From NCBI RefSeq assembly GCF_033095805.1, contig NZ_CP109901.1:62001-126000 (forward strand): a stretch of DNA of 64,000 bases, in the 5' to 3' direction. Positions 20,097 to 30,324 of this stretch are shown here, piece after piece. The notes under the pieces were generated by a model. It saw only the letters and a program-made list of their open reading frames with translations, did not search any database and was not told the origin of the DNA. The stretch is from Serratia sp. UGAL515B_01 (GTDB lineage: Bacteria; Pseudomonadota; Gammaproteobacteria; Enterobacterales; Enterobacteriaceae). Made by a program: the position numbers and the translations under genes. Positions within the stretch are counted from its first letter, which is position 1, and the number at the start of each line of letters is the position of its first letter.

Positions 20097-23000
20097 TTAC
20101 AGTCCACCTGGTTCGCGGTGATTATTATGCGCAGGCGTTGAAGGAGGTGTACGGTTATTGTTGGTGATACGTGAAAGCGTTTCGCTACGTACCTGGAACG
20201 GTGGATACGGTAATGTGATGCCATGCTCACGGTAACCAGCCAGAATCAACTGGTGAATTTCGTGGCGTAATGGCATGCGATGGCCCATTTCTGCAGCGTA
20301 GATCCGCAGTTCGAAGATCTGTATACCCTGTTGTAGATCGACCAGATACGCTTCCGGGACTGGATTATCCAGCACCAGTGCACAGCGTTCGGCTGCGTTC
20401 ATCAGGATCCTGGTTACCTCTTCGCTGTTAGCGTCTGCAGGTGCAGGTACGGTCAGCACGACACGTGTGAGCGTGTCGGACAGCGACCAGTTGATAAACT
20501 GCTCGGTGATAAATGCCTTATTGGGGACAATAATTTCTTTGCGATCCCAGTCTGAAATAGTGGTTGCTCGGGTGTTAATTTTGGTGACGTTACCGGTCAG
20601 ATTACGAATTGTAACCGTATCGCCAATACGGATCGGTTTTTCAAACAGAATGATCAAACCAGAAATAAAGTTTGAGAAGATCTCCTGCATACCAAAACCT
20701 AAACCAAAGCTGAGTGCGGTGATCACCCATTGCAGTTTTGACCACTCAATACCGATCCAGGAAAAACTGAGTATCGCGCCAAAAAACAACAGCAGGTATT
20801 TAGTGATGGTGGTAATGGCATAACCCGTGCCCGGCGTCAGATCCAAATGCTGCAAGACCGCCAATTCAAGCAATGCAGGCAGGTTACGCACCAGTTGCAT
20901 GGTGACGATTAATACCAGAATAGCAATCAGTAAAGCACCCATAGTGATCGGCTGGGCGACATCAATCCCATTGACTGTAGAAGTGACATCCCAGAGCTTG
21001 ATGTTTTCAAGAAAGCCGAAAGCCGAATGGATCTCAGACCACAAGAAAATCACCGAAACCATTGCGATCATCGTCAGGATCGAACGCACAAGCTGCAGTG
21101 ATTGCGCGCTGATCGCATCAAGATCGATCTCTGTCTCATCCACTTCAACCGAGCCTTCTATGCTATTTGGCGTTTGCGAGGACTCACCTTCACCTTTCGC
21201 GCGCTGTGCCAAAATATCTGCACGGCGCTGCTTTGCTCGTTCAAAGGCAATCCGACGCCGTTGGATAAGCATCCAACGGCGAATAATGTGATAAACCACC
21301 AATAGCAGAAACCAGATGGCCACAGAAGTCTCCAACCGTGCCAAGAGCTTTTGTGCGGTTGTCATATAGCCGACAATGGAGGCCAGTGCCGCGATCAGCG
21401 GCGCGGAAAGCAGCAACCCCCATAGCGCTGTGTTAACGAGGTTTTCACCGGAGCCTTTTTTATCCAGATACAGGGGTATGCCAGCACGTTTCAGGCTATG
21501 GGTGACCAATGCCAGAGCCAGGCACAACAAAATGAAACATAACCGCCCGAGAGTATTGGAAAATTCACGATCGTTGAGATTGTCAAAGGCGATCAGCGCC
21601 ATAATCAAGGGCACAATCAGCCAGATCGACATCTTGTAGTAGCGCATAGCACGGGAAACCTGCGCCGCAGGCCAACGAAAATGAGCAATAAACAACCCTT
21701 GCGGATGAGCGAACGCGGCACTGATCATACAAACCCACAGTATCGGCAGCGTTGCGGTGACACCATCGCCAATCGCCACTGCCACCGGATACGGCCAGGC
21801 ATTTTGCAAGCCAAATCCCAATGCAGCCCACAATACTGGCAGTGGTAAGGCCACCAGAATCGACCAGAATACGGTTCGCATTGTTAGGAAGAACTCATCC
21901 TTCGTCACTTTGCCTACTTTGCTACTGGCCCTAGTCAGGAAAGCGTGATAGTGCTTGCGTGAGCTGATACTCAAAATCACCAGTAACATCGCGCCAAAAA
22001 GTGGCACCAGCGTTTCCCTGCTGGTAACCATCATCATAAATGCACCGCTTAGCTGAGTCAGGGTATCCAGTGATAGCAGGCGATTCAGGTCTTGTACTAC
22101 GTACAGTGGGTAAGATAACGTAATCGGACTGCTGTCTGGTACCCAGAACAGGTAACGGTGTGCTGCATCGCTAATGTCGTTCAGTGCATCCACCAACTGG
22201 GTGTTGGCGACTTTCAGTTTGGTCAATTCAAGAATTTGGGTATCACAGCCGGAAAGCAGTGAGTTAAGCAACTCACGTTGTGTGCGTATTTGTGCATCGA
22301 TAATACGCTGTTGTGCGTTGGTGAGCGGTGAACCGTCGTCTTGTTTCAGCCCTTTGACTTGTTGTGGCAACTTTTCCAACTGGTTTTCGAAACGCAGTCG
22401 TTGGACGCGTAAATCGGCCATTGCACTATCGAGTTGCTGCACTTTTGGCATGTCAGGCAAGGAGGCGACCTGTGCCCGCAGTGTTTCTCCTAGAGCGGGG
22501 GATGTACCAAGCCATTGGGCTTGTTCGATGATGGTACTCAGAGCCTGACGCACCTGCAGTGTCTGTGCTGCAGCCTGGCGTTGCTGGGAAGAAATCAGAT
22601 CCATCTGTTGAGCCTGATTATTCAGAGCTGCGGAGAGTTCACGGTTTATTTGTAACTGCTGATTGATGCTCTGAGGCAAATCACTATTTTGCTCTGCTAA
22701 TTGTTCGGTTTTTTCTAGCGCGCGCTCCGCTTCGCGCTGGCGCTGGCTATTGAGATTATTGCGCAGTGCTTGTAACTGTAGATCAATCTTTTCATGGCGT
22801 TTTTTATAGAGTTCAGCGCGCATCCTTGCCAATTCCTGGCGGTTATTGGCTGAAAGTTGAGCCAGTTCAAGCTCATCCACTCTCGCTTTACGCGCTGCAG
22901 CTTCACTTTGCAGTAGTGCCAATTGTGCCAGTGCCAACGGTGTCGTCTGGTTATTATTTTGCCCCTGCAGGCGACGCTGTATTTCTGTTAATGAACGCCG

Positions 23001-23450
23001 AGCTTCGGTTTGTTGTTGTGGCAACTGGCTGAGTGAATCACTAATCTCGCGTGAACGCTCCTGCTCTTGTTGCAGTAAACGAGCTTGTTCAAGTAATTGG
23101 CTGCTGGTTTGCAGGATCAGTTGTTCTAGTTCGCTGGCAGACAGGTTATCGCCATTTGGCGGGTATTGGGTATCTTCAAGAGTGAGCTGGCGGCGCAACG
23201 CCTGCGTTATTTTGGGAAAGTCCTCGATAACCTTCTGATATTGTTCAGAATTACTCTTCGATTCTTTAAGTTCTGAAAGCCAGTTAAGGGCGCTTTGCAG
23301 CGCCTCAACGGTTTTTGCCTGATTTGGCGCATTTTTGTTACTTTCAGCCTGCTTTAGCTCCTGTCGGAGTTGAGATTCATTGGGGACTGTCGATGCTAGA
23401 ACCGGCTGAATCAGCATCAGGCTGAGTAAGAACGATATAATCAGGCGCAC
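20097..23450 (-). CDS. mscM: Miniconductance mechanosensitive channel MscM
   Basis: A 1117-residue MscS-family channel (YjeP), close to the E. coli length of 1107. Layout: signal peptide to about residue 19, a periplasmic region of some 450 residues rich in Gln, Leu and Glu with coiled-coil character, about ten transmembrane helices, and a C-terminal MscS pore and beta domain with the Gly-Leu-Gly-Phe-Gly-Met-Gln-Glu pore-helix motif. It protects against hypo-osmotic shock. The start lies 12 bases after psd, so the two are likely cotranscribed, as in E. coli. Confidence 0.95.
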   Translation of the reverse strand: MRLIISFLLSLMLIQPVLASTVPNESQLRQELKQAESNKNAPNQAKTVEALQSALNWLSELKESKSNSEQYQKVIEDFPKITQALRRQLTLEDTQYPPNGDNLSASELEQLILQTSSQLLEQARLLQQEQERSREISDSLSQLPQQQTEARRSLTEIQRRLQGQNNNQTTPLALAQLALLQSEAAARKARVDELELAQLSANNRQELARMRAELYKKRHEKIDLQLQALRNNLNSQRQREAERALEKTEQLAEQNSDLPQSINQQLQINRELSAALNNQAQQMDLISSQQRQAAAQTLQVRQALSTIIEQAQWLGTSPALGETLRAQVASLPDMPKVQQLDSAMADLRVQRLRFENQLEKLPQQVKGLKQDDGSPLTNAQQRIIDAQIRTQRELLNSLLSGCDTQILELTKLKVANTQLVDALNDISDAAHRYLFWVPDSSPITLSYPLYVVQDLNRLLSLDTLTQLSGAFMMMVTSRETLVPLFGAMLLVILSISSRKHYHAFLTRASSKVGKVTKDEFFLTMRTVFWSILVALPLPVLWAALGFGLQNAWPYPVAVAIGDGVTATLPILWVCMISAAFAHPQGLFIAHFRWPAAQVSRAMRYYKMSIWLIVPLIMALIAFDNLNDREFSNTLGRLCFILLCLALALVTHSLKRAGIPLYLDKKGSGENLVNTALWGLLLSAPLIAALASIVGYMTTAQKLLARLETSVAIWFLLLVVYHIIRRWMLIQRRRIAFERAKQRRADILAQRAKGEGESSQTPNSIEGSVEVDETEIDLDAISAQSLQLVRSILTMIAMVSVIFLWSEIHSAFGFLENIKLWDVTSTVNGIDVAQPITMGALLIAILVLIVTMQLVRNLPALLELAVLQHLDLTPGTGYAITTITKYLLLFFGAILSFSWIGIEWSKLQWVITALSFGLGFGMQEIFSNFISGLIILFEKPIRIGDTVTIRNLTGNVTKINTRATTISDWDRKEIIVPNKAFITEQFINWSLSDTLTRVVLTVPAPADANSEEVTRILMNAAERCALVLDNPVPEAYLVDLQQGIQIFELRIYAAEMGHRMPLRHEIHQLILAGYREHGITLPYPPFQVRSETLSRITNNNRTPPSTPAHNNHREPGGL

Positions 23451-23462
23451 AGCGTCAACTTC

Positions 23463-24359
23463 CTAGTTTTGTTTAGTGGGGGCTGCGTCTGATGCGGCCA
23501 TGGAGTCTGCAAAGGCTTGGCCCATTCGGGTTACGCTACCGCTGTTCAACTGTGGAGCAAACTGTATGCTGCCAGGCTTGAACAGGTTGATTACCGTGGA
23601 CCCAAGTTTGAAGCGCCCCATTTCTTGGCCTTTGTCCAGTTGAATTGCGCCTTCCATGCCTTCCGCAGGGTAGGTCCAGCGTTTGATGATCCCTTCACGC
23701 GGTGGTGTGACGGTTCCCGCCCATACCGTTTCTATACTGCCTACAATAGTGGCACCGACCAGGATCTGCACCATCGGCCCGAAGTTGGTATCAAACAGAC
23801 AGATGACACGTTCATTGCGTGCGAAAAGATTGGGTACATTTGCAGCGGTTAGTGGGTTTACCGAGAACAGATCGCCGGGTACGTAAATCATTTCGCGCAG
23901 AATACCGTCACAGGGCATATGGACGCGGTGATAGTCACGGGGTGCCAGATAAGTCGTAGCAAACAGACCGTGACGGAATTGCTCGGCCAATTGATGGTTG
24001 CCCGCTAACAAGGCCTCGAGCGTGTAATGGTGCCCTTTTGCCTGAAAAATCTGATAGTCATCAATTGAACCAAGCTGGCTGATGGTGCCATCGGCGGGTA
24101 AGGTCAAGATGTTAGGATCTTCTACGATAGGGCGGGTGCCGTCACGCAAAGGACGAACGAAAAAATCGTTGAACGTCGCGTAAGACGCTGGGTCCGGGTT
24201 CTGGGCTTCTTGCATTTCAACGCGATAATAACGAACGAAAGCTTTTACTACCAGTCGCGTCAGCCAGCCTGCCTTTTTTTCAGCTCCCCAACCTGCGAGA
24301 TGAGTGAGTGCCGGTTTTGGCAGCCAGTACTGTAATTTAATCTTGATGCTATCCAGCAT
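23463..24359 (-). CDS. psd: Phosphatidylserine decarboxylase proenzyme
   Basis: A 298-residue membrane-associated enzyme making phosphatidylethanolamine, the last step of the main phospholipid pathway. The proenzyme cuts itself at the Leu-Gly-Ser-Thr motif (near residue 254), turning the serine into the catalytic pyruvoyl group; the motif is intact. The catalytic-triad His in the His-Arg-Val-His-Met-Pro motif is also present. It is shorter at the C-terminus than E. coli Psd (322), in a part known to vary. It is followed directly by mscM. Confidence 0.96.
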   Translation of the reverse strand: MLDSIKIKLQYWLPKPALTHLAGWGAEKKAGWLTRLVVKAFVRYYRVEMQEAQNPDPASYATFNDFFVRPLRDGTRPIVEDPNILTLPADGTISQLGSIDDYQIFQAKGHHYTLEALLAGNHQLAEQFRHGLFATTYLAPRDYHRVHMPCDGILREMIYVPGDLFSVNPLTAANVPNLFARNERVICLFDTNFGPMVQILVGATIVGSIETVWAGTVTPPREGIIKRWTYPAEGMEGAIQLDKGQEMGRFKLGSTVINLFKPGSIQFAPQLNSGSVTRMGQAFADSMAASDAAPTKQN

Positions 24360-24404
24360 GTTAACCTCTTGAAAGGATGTTTCCGTTATCTCTTAAGCTG
24401 TGTT

Positions 24405-24442
24405 GCTGCCACAGGCAACTCGGGGTATGACGGGTATAAAGG
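24405..24442. repeat. Possible partial copy of an interspersed repeat
   Basis: The stretch GGCAACTCGGGGTATGACGG followed by GTATA resembles the right end of the repeat at 40890-41007 (GCAACTTGAAGTATGACG type). Only this end is clear. It lies between rsgA and psd. Confidence 0.4.
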
Positions 24443-24484
24443 GTGAAGGTTGACAGTAATCGCTACCAATGTCCCCATATTGAA

Positions 24485-25534
24485 TCAGTTGCCCGTTTCT
24501 GGATAGTTTTTGCGGGTTTTAACCTGTGCCATACTCTCCAGAATGCGGTGGTAATTGTCGAAACGTTCTTTCGCTATTGCGCCACTTTCCACTGCCGCAC
24601 GAATGGCGCAACCAGGATCGGTTGCGTGGCTGCAATCACGAAATTTACAGCCACCCAGATAGTTGCGAAATTCTTTATAGGCACGGGTGATTTGTTCTGG
24701 TTCCAGGTGCCACAGACCAAATTCACGCACGCCCGGAGAATCGATCACATCTCCGCCATGCTGGAAATGATAAAGCCGAGCGGCTGTGGTGGTATGTTGC
24801 CCCAAACCAGAAACGTCGGACACTTCGTTTACCAAAATTTGCTTTTCTGTCGCTGGTAACAAGGCGTTCAATAGGCTGGATTTCCCTACGCCAGATTGAC
24901 CAGCAAAGATGCTGATACGGTCTGCGAGCGCTTGTTCAAATGCTGCCATTCCTTCGCGAGTTTGGCTGGAAACTTCAAGGACGCGATAACCAATATGGCG
25001 ATAGATATCCATCATCCCATCAACCAACTTGCGTGCTTCATTGTCCAGCAAATCGATTTTGTTGAGGACAATCAGAGGTTCGACTTCCAGTGTTTCACAA
25101 GCGACAAGATAGCGATCGATCATATTGAGTGAAAGTTCAGGCAAAATTGCCGAAACAATGACGATTTGATCGATGTTGGCGGCAATCGGTTTAACACCGT
25201 CGTAGAAATCAGGACGGTTCAGTACTGAGGTTCGTGGGTGTACTGCTTCAACGATGCCTTTGACGCCTTCATGCGTGCCGACGCCAGGGCGCCATACCAC
25301 ACGATCGCCGGTAACCAGCGAGCGCAGAGTACGACGGATATTGCAGCGATGCAGTGTGCCGTCTGTGGCTTCAACGTCTGCATGCATACCGAAACGGCTG
25401 ATGACGATCCCGTCCTGTGGTTCGCCCAATTGGGAATCATCCAGTTCCGGCTTATTGTCAGTGCGCTTGAGGCGACGCTGGTGGTTCGCCTGCACGCGGC
25501 GTTGCTGACCTTTGGACAGTTTGTTCTTAGTCAC
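24485..25534 (-). CDS. rsgA: Ribosome small-subunit GTPase RsgA
   Basis: A 349-residue circularly permuted GTPase that checks late maturation of the 30S subunit. Order of parts: a basic Gln/Arg-rich N-terminal tail, OB fold, then G4 (Asn-Lys-Ile-Asp), G1 (Gly-Gln-Ser-Gly-Val-Gly-Lys-Ser-Ser) and G3 (Asp-Ser-Pro-Gly), and a C-terminal zinc knuckle with Cys-X-X-X-X-Cys-X-His. This G4-G1-G3 order is diagnostic. It is divergent from orn, as in E. coli. Confidence 0.97.
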   Translation of the reverse strand: MTKNKLSKGQQRRVQANHQRRLKRTDNKPELDDSQLGEPQDGIVISRFGMHADVEATDGTLHRCNIRRTLRSLVTGDRVVWRPGVGTHEGVKGIVEAVHPRTSVLNRPDFYDGVKPIAANIDQIVIVSAILPELSLNMIDRYLVACETLEVEPLIVLNKIDLLDNEARKLVDGMMDIYRHIGYRVLEVSSQTREGMAAFEQALADRISIFAGQSGVGKSSLLNALLPATEKQILVNEVSDVSGLGQHTTTAARLYHFQHGGDVIDSPGVREFGLWHLEPEQITRAYKEFRNYLGGCKFRDCSHATDPGCAIRAAVESGAIAKERFDNYHRILESMAQVKTRKNYPETGN

Positions 25535-25763
25535 TGAGCCTCACTTGAATAGGCTGTTGTAGCCAATGCTCTTTCAAACAGCAGTATTTTTACTGCCTGA
25601 CTACCACTTGAAATCCACTGGGTAATGTCGCTCGGTGCGAGCAAAAACGCTATGATACACGCTATCTTATATTAAATAACCGTTGTTAGCCGCATGTATA
25701 CTCGCGTTGGCTGCGTTGTTGCCTACGCTTTGTTCCTCTTTCGGCTTTTATGCAGGAGATATC

Positions 25764-26309
25764 ATGACAGAAAACGAAAATAACCTGATTTGGATCGATC
25801 TGGAAATGACAGGGTTGGACCCTGAACGCGATCGTATTATCGAGATTGCCACGTTGGTAACCGATGCTAATTTGAATATCCTTGCCGAAGGCCCAGTGAT
25901 TGCAGTACATCAATCTGATGAGCAGTTGGCGCTGATGGACGACTGGAATGTGCGTACGCATACCGGTAGCGGATTGGTGAAGCGTGTTAAAGCCAGTCAG
26001 TTTGATGAACGAGCGGCTGAACTGGCGACGATTGCCTTCCTACAAGCGTGGGTACCCGCAGGTAAGTCCCCTATCTGCGGTAATAGTGTTGGCCAGGATC
26101 GCCGTTTTCTGTTCCGCTATATGCCACTGTTAGAAACTTATTTCCATTATCGCTATCTTGATGTCAGCACCCTGAAAGAGTTGGTGCGCCGCTGGAAACC
26201 GGAAATACTTCCTGGTTTCAAGAAACAGGGGACTCACCAGGCGTTGGATGATATCCGTGAATCAGTGGCTGAGTTGGCATACTACCGTGAGCACTTTATT
26301 CAGCTGTAG
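25764..26309 (+). CDS. orn: Oligoribonuclease
   Basis: A 181-residue DEDDh 3'-5' exonuclease that degrades 2-5-nt RNAs and pGpG, essential in E. coli. The acidic residues Asp12 and Glu14 (Ile-Asp-Leu-Glu-Met-Thr-Gly-Leu), the later Asp, and the His-X4-Asp motif (His-Gln-Ala-Leu-Asp-Asp) are all there. The frame is open to 25683, but the ATG at 25764 has an AGGAGATATC ribosome-binding site and the E. coli-type start. The glyVXY tRNA genes follow. Confidence 0.97.
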   Translation: MTENENNLIWIDLEMTGLDPERDRIIEIATLVTDANLNILAEGPVIAVHQSDEQLALMDDWNVRTHTGSGLVKRVKASQFDERAAELATIAFLQAWVPAGKSPICGNSVGQDRRFLFRYMPLLETYFHYRYLDVSTLKELVRRWKPEILPGFKKQGTHQALDDIRESVAELAYYREHFIQL

Positions 26310-26446
26310 TCACAATTAAGGGCACAGTCTAATATCAGATGCTGTGGCCCTTAGCAGCGAGAGAACATCAGGTTGGCGTTTAATTCATCATTTCGCTGCA
26401 TAAAGCAGCGTTCAAACAAAAAACGTGTTTTTTTGCTTTCAGGGGC

Positions 26447-26474
26447 TTGCGGCAAAAAGGATTTCTCGTATAAT
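26447..26474 (+). promoter_or_regulatory. Sigma-70 promoter of the tRNA-Gly genes
   Basis: A -35 TTGCGG (26447-26452) and a perfect -10 TATAAT (26469-26474), 16 bases apart. A GCGCACCCC discriminator of the stringent-control type follows, about 50 bases before the first tRNA. Confidence 0.85.
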
Positions 26475-26526
26475 GCGCACCCCGTACCGATGAAGAATTT
26501 CATTTTTTAAACCATCGATACGCCGG

Positions 26527-26602
<76 letters not shown>

Positions 26603-26665
26603 AATTCAACAATGCTTATTTTGTGGCATAATGAATAAAATGCAGTAAATTAATACCCATACGAC

Positions 26666-26741
<76 letters not shown>

Positions 26742-26797
26742 AAAATTTCAAAGGCCATGCTGTAACTTTTTGGCCAGGTGCTTTAGCGCATCTCAAT

Positions 26798-26873
<76 letters not shown>

Positions 26874-26901
26874 ATTTTCTCTTCAGAGAATCTTCACTCT
26901 A

Positions 26902-26924
26902 ACGCCACACATGGCGTGGTTTTT
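26902..26924 (+). terminator. Probable terminator of the tRNA-Gly operon
   Basis: Six-bp stem (26902-26907 with 26912-26917), then GG and a TTTTT run, 28 bases after the last tRNA. Confidence 0.6.
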
Positions 26925-27183
26925 ACTTTGATTGCAAATACTCAGAAATGATGTTGTAAACAGACTTATCCACAGTTTCTGTACATAACCTCTGCAGCCA
27001 AAAGAAATAAAACCGCACAAACAATCTCATTATCTCATTGATAAAAAACAATATTTTTTTATTAAAAAACGTTACCCCGATCACTTGCTCTTTTTTTTGA
27101 GGTTGAAAGACAACACATTTTTATTTTTATGCACAAATCCACAGAGAGTATTGAGCATGTGAATTATTGGCCTGCTATTGGCT
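26925..27183. promoter_or_regulatory. datA-like DnaA-titration locus (candidate)
   Basis: AT-rich gap between glyY and queG, the exact place of datA in E. coli. It contains a perfect DnaA box TTATCCACA (26966-26974), a second matching TTATNCACA (27127-27135), a one-mismatch box on the minus strand (26980-26988) and a two-mismatch box (27135-27143). On the minus strand TATCAATGAGATA (27031-27043) fits the IHF consensus with one mismatch. In E. coli, datA with IHF promotes hydrolysis of DnaA-ATP. Function here is inferred from position and motifs. Confidence 0.65.
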
Positions 27184-28323
27184 TCAAGCATCTCTGGGTA
27201 ATCCTTTTTCTACTGCTCGAATCAAGCGTTTTTGCTGTGCTGTTTGTACCTCAACCCCCAATGCCTCGCGTCGCGTAAGTTGCTGTGTCAATGCCCAGGA
27301 GATGTGTTCATCCAACATCGTGTTCTGGCCTTGTTGTGTTCGTAATGCGATGACAATGTGGTCCATATAGGGGGCGTTACCGAGTGCAACGGCAATATTA
27401 CGCAACCACCGCTGATGTCCAATACGACGAATGGCAGAGCCTTCTGTTATGCGAAGGAATTTTTCCTCGCTCCAACTGAACAACTCAATCAATTGTGGTG
27501 CGTGCAACGCGTTACGCGGGCTGAAGTCATGTTCGTCCGTTAATTGCGAGAACCGATTCCAAGGGCAAATGAGCTGGCAATCGTCACAACCATAGATACG
27601 ATTACCTATCAGAGAACGAAACTCCTCCGGGATAACGTCTTCCAGCTCGATGGTGAGATAGGAAATGCAGCGACGTGCGTCCACGGTGTATGGCGCGACT
27701 ATTGCGCCAGTTGGGCATGTCGTGATGCAGGCGACGCATCGGCCACATTGTTCTTCTTGCGGTTTATCTACTGGCAAGGGGAGGTCTATAAGCAACTCCC
27801 CTAGAAAAAACCAGGAACCCGCTTCGCGATTGAGTAAAAGTGAGTGTTTACCAACCCAACCAATTCCTGCTTTCGAAGCCAGTGCACGTTCCATAATAGG
27901 GGCTGAATCCACAAAGGGACGGAAATTGAGTTCACCACAATAGGTTTGAATCTGGTCACCAAGCTTTTTTAGCCGTTGGCGTAACAACTTGTGATAATCA
28001 CGTCCGAGCGCATAGCGGCTTATATAACCCAGCTCAGGGTTTTTCAGCGTGCTAGCGAACGCCGCTTTGGCGGGCAGATAGTTCATGCGTACACTGATGA
28101 CTCGTAAAGTACCTGGCAACAGTTCATGTGGCCGTGCGCGAAGCATACCGTGACGTGCCATCCATTCCATTTCGCCGTGATACTGCTTATCCAGCCATGC
28201 CTGTAATTTCGGCTCTTCTGCGCTAAGGTCCGTATCGCAGATGCCGACTTGCTGGAATCCTAGCGATTGCCCCCATTGCTTGATATGTTGAGCGAGTTGA
28301 TTAAGGTCGAGAGGGTGTGTCAT
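27184..28323 (-). CDS. queG: Epoxyqueuosine reductase QueG
   Basis: A 379-residue cobalamin- and iron-sulfur-dependent enzyme doing the last step of queuosine synthesis in tRNA. Two [4Fe-4S] motifs are visible: Cys-Gly-Arg-Cys-Val-Ala-Cys-X3-Cys-Pro near residue 190, and Cys-Asp-Asp-Cys-Gln-Leu-Ile-Cys-Pro-Trp-Asn near 245. The length is that of E. coli QueG. Its ATG overlaps the ATG of divergent nnr within one CATG, so promoters of each must lie inside the other gene or further off. Confidence 0.96.
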   Translation of the reverse strand: MTHPLDLNQLAQHIKQWGQSLGFQQVGICDTDLSAEEPKLQAWLDKQYHGEMEWMARHGMLRARPHELLPGTLRVISVRMNYLPAKAAFASTLKNPELGYISRYALGRDYHKLLRQRLKKLGDQIQTYCGELNFRPFVDSAPIMERALASKAGIGWVGKHSLLLNREAGSWFFLGELLIDLPLPVDKPQEEQCGRCVACITTCPTGAIVAPYTVDARRCISYLTIELEDVIPEEFRSLIGNRIYGCDDCQLICPWNRFSQLTDEHDFSPRNALHAPQLIELFSWSEEKFLRITEGSAIRRIGHQRWLRNIAVALGNAPYMDHIVIALRTQQGQNTMLDEHISWALTQQLTRREALGVEVQTAQQKRLIRAVEKGLPRDA

Positions 28324-29836
28324 GACGAGCCATTGTGAGAAAGAGTACTGCTCCAGTTTACCACACTCTGTCTGGCCTGCGGATTGGCTTAGGCAAGTTG
28401 AACCCGTAGCCGCAGCTTCGCTCGGTATCTCTTTGTACGCGTTGATGCTGCGTGCAGGTGCCGCAGCCTATGCTTTAGCGCGCGATCGCTATCCCAGCTG
28501 TCGTCATTGGTTGGTACTGTGTGGGCACGGTAATAACGGTGGCGATGGTTATGTTGTTGCTCGGTTAGCTGCTGAGGCAGGAACCAAAGTGACCGTCATC
28601 GCTTGTGAAAGGAGCCGTTCATTGCCTCCAGAAGTCGCGACTGCACGGCAAATCTGGTTGGAAAGTGGGGGTGAAATTCTGCCTGCCAACAGCCGTTGGC
28701 CTGAAGATATAGACCTGATCATCGATGGCCTACTCGGTACTGGATTAGAGGCTGCGCCGAGAGCGCCCTATGAGGTATTAATTGAAATGGTTAATCGGAG
28801 CAGTGCTCCGGTCATTTCCGTTGATATCCCTTCTGGCCTACAGGCTGAAACCGGGGTAGCACTCGGAGCTGTGGTGCGCGCTACCCATACTCTGACCTTT
28901 ATTGCCCTCAAACCTGGATTGTTAACCGGCCAAGCACGGGACTGGGTAGGGCAACTTCATTATAGTGCACTAGGATTAGCAGACTGGTTGGCAACACAAC
29001 CACCACAAATTCAGCGTATTACCGGTACTGATTTAGGCAAGTGGCTGAAACCGCGCCGTCCTTGCTCTCATAAAGGGGAGCATGGTCGATTATTGCTGGT
29101 TGGCGGAGATCATGGTTTTGGCGGAGCGATACGGTTGGCTGCGGAGGCTGCGTTACGCAGTGGTGCAGGATTGGTGCGAGTGCTTACTCACATTGAGCAT
29201 GTCGGGCCGTTGCTGACCGCCAGGCCAGAATTGATGGTACAGCCTCTAAATGATAATACTTTGCAGCACGCTGTTGAGTGGGCTGATGTCATCGTTGTCG
29301 GTCCAGGTCTTGGCCAAGGCGATTGGGGAAATAATGCGTTGAAACTGCTGCAAACCAGTGATAAACCGGCATTATGGGATGCTGATGCACTTAACTTACT
29401 GGCATTACATCCTGAGAAGCGTCAGAATCGAGTACTCACTCCACATCCCGGAGAAGCCGCACGATTATTGAACTGCCGCACAGCTGATATTGAAAGTGAT
29501 CGCTTACTTGCAGCGCGTAGGTTGGTAGAGCAATACGGGGGGGTTGTGGTGCTGAAGGGCGCGGGAAGCCTGATTGCGGGTCAGCATGGCGAGTTGGCTA
29601 TCGCCGATGTTGGCAACGCTGGTATGGCTTCCGGTGGTATGGGGGATGTGTTGTCGGGTATTATCGGTGGTTTGTTGGCGCAAAAGTGCTCGTTGTATGA
29701 TGCTGCCTGTGCAGGCTGTGTTGTTCACGGCGCTGCAGCAGACTATGTGGCAGAAAAGCAGGGAACAAGAGGGTTACTGGCAAGCGATTTGCTGCAGGTG
29801 ATCCCCCATTACGTTAATCCAGAGTTGGCAAAATAG
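28322..29836 (+). CDS. nnr: Bifunctional NAD(P)HX epimerase/dehydratase Nnr
   Basis: A 504-residue repair enzyme (YjeF) that restores hydrated NADH and NADPH. The N-terminal epimerase domain (about residues 15-220) has the Gly-His-Gly-Asn-Asn-Gly-Gly-Asp-Gly motif. The C-terminal ADP-dependent dehydratase domain (about 240-500) has the ribokinase-like Gly-Gly-Asp-His-Gly-Phe-Gly-Gly and [14 protein letters not shown] motifs. It starts a run of close same-strand genes, with tsaE 10 bases later. Confidence 0.96.
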   Translation: MTSHCEKEYCSSLPHSVWPADWLRQVEPVAAASLGISLYALMLRAGAAAYALARDRYPSCRHWLVLCGHGNNGGDGYVVARLAAEAGTKVTVIACERSRSLPPEVATARQIWLESGGEILPANSRWPEDIDLIIDGLLGTGLEAAPRAPYEVLIEMVNRSSAPVISVDIPSGLQAETGVALGAVVRATHTLTFIALKPGLLTGQARDWVGQLHYSALGLADWLATQPPQIQRITGTDLGKWLKPRRPCSHKGEHGRLLLVGGDHGFGGAIRLAAEAALRSGAGLVRVLTHIEHVGPLLTARPELMVQPLNDNTLQHAVEWADVIVVGPGLGQGDWGNNALKLLQTSDKPALWDADALNLLALHPEKRQNRVLTPHPGEAARLLNCRTADIESDRLLAARRLVEQYGGVVVLKGAGSLIAGQHGELAIADVGNAGMASGGMGDVLSGIIGGLLAQKCSLYDAACAGCVVHGAAADYVAEKQGTRGLLASDLLQVIPHYVNPELAK

Positions 29837-29846
29837 ATATTATCGA

Positions 29847-30317
29847 ATGAAAGAACTTGTTTTACCTCTACCGGATGAGGCAGCGACGGTCACTCTAGGT
29901 GCTTCCTTGGCAAAATTGTGCGATCGCGCCAGCGTGATTTACCTTTATGGTGATTTAGGTGCGGGTAAAACCACCTTTAGCCGCGGCTTTTTGCAGGCGT
30001 TGGGTCATGTGGGCAATGTAAAAAGCCCCACATACACCTTGGTTGAGCCTTATGCATTACATCCCTTAGCGGTATATCACTTTGACTTGTATCGGCTAGC
30101 CGATCCAGAAGAACTCGAATTTATGGGGATCCGCGATTATTTTGCACATGATGCCATTTGCCTAGTGGAATGGCCGCAGCAGGGCGTCGGTATACTACCT
30201 GCTCCCGATCTGGAACTGCATCTCAGCTACCATGATGAAGGCCGGTGTGCGAAGCTCCAAGCTGTTTCCGCCTATGGCAGCCAGCTTTTAGATCGCATCC
30301 ATGAGCGACAAGGATAA
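29847..30317 (+). CDS. tsaE: tRNA t6A synthesis ATPase TsaE
   Basis: A 156-residue P-loop ATPase (YjeE) required with TsaB, TsaC and TsaD for t6A at position 37 of ANN-decoding tRNAs. The Walker A motif Gly-Asp-Leu-Gly-Ala-Gly-Lys-Thr-Thr lies near residue 38, followed by Lys-Ser-Pro-Thr-Tyr-Thr-Leu-Val and Glu-Trp-Pro motifs of the family. It ends 7 bases before the chosen amiB start, so it is in the same operon. Confidence 0.96.
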   Translation: MKELVLPLPDEAATVTLGASLAKLCDRASVIYLYGDLGAGKTTFSRGFLQALGHVGNVKSPTYTLVEPYALHPLAVYHFDLYRLADPEELEFMGIRDYFAHDAICLVEWPQQGVGILPAPDLELHLSYHDEGRCAKLQAVSAYGSQLLDRIHERQG

Positions 30318-30324
30318 CGCAGCA

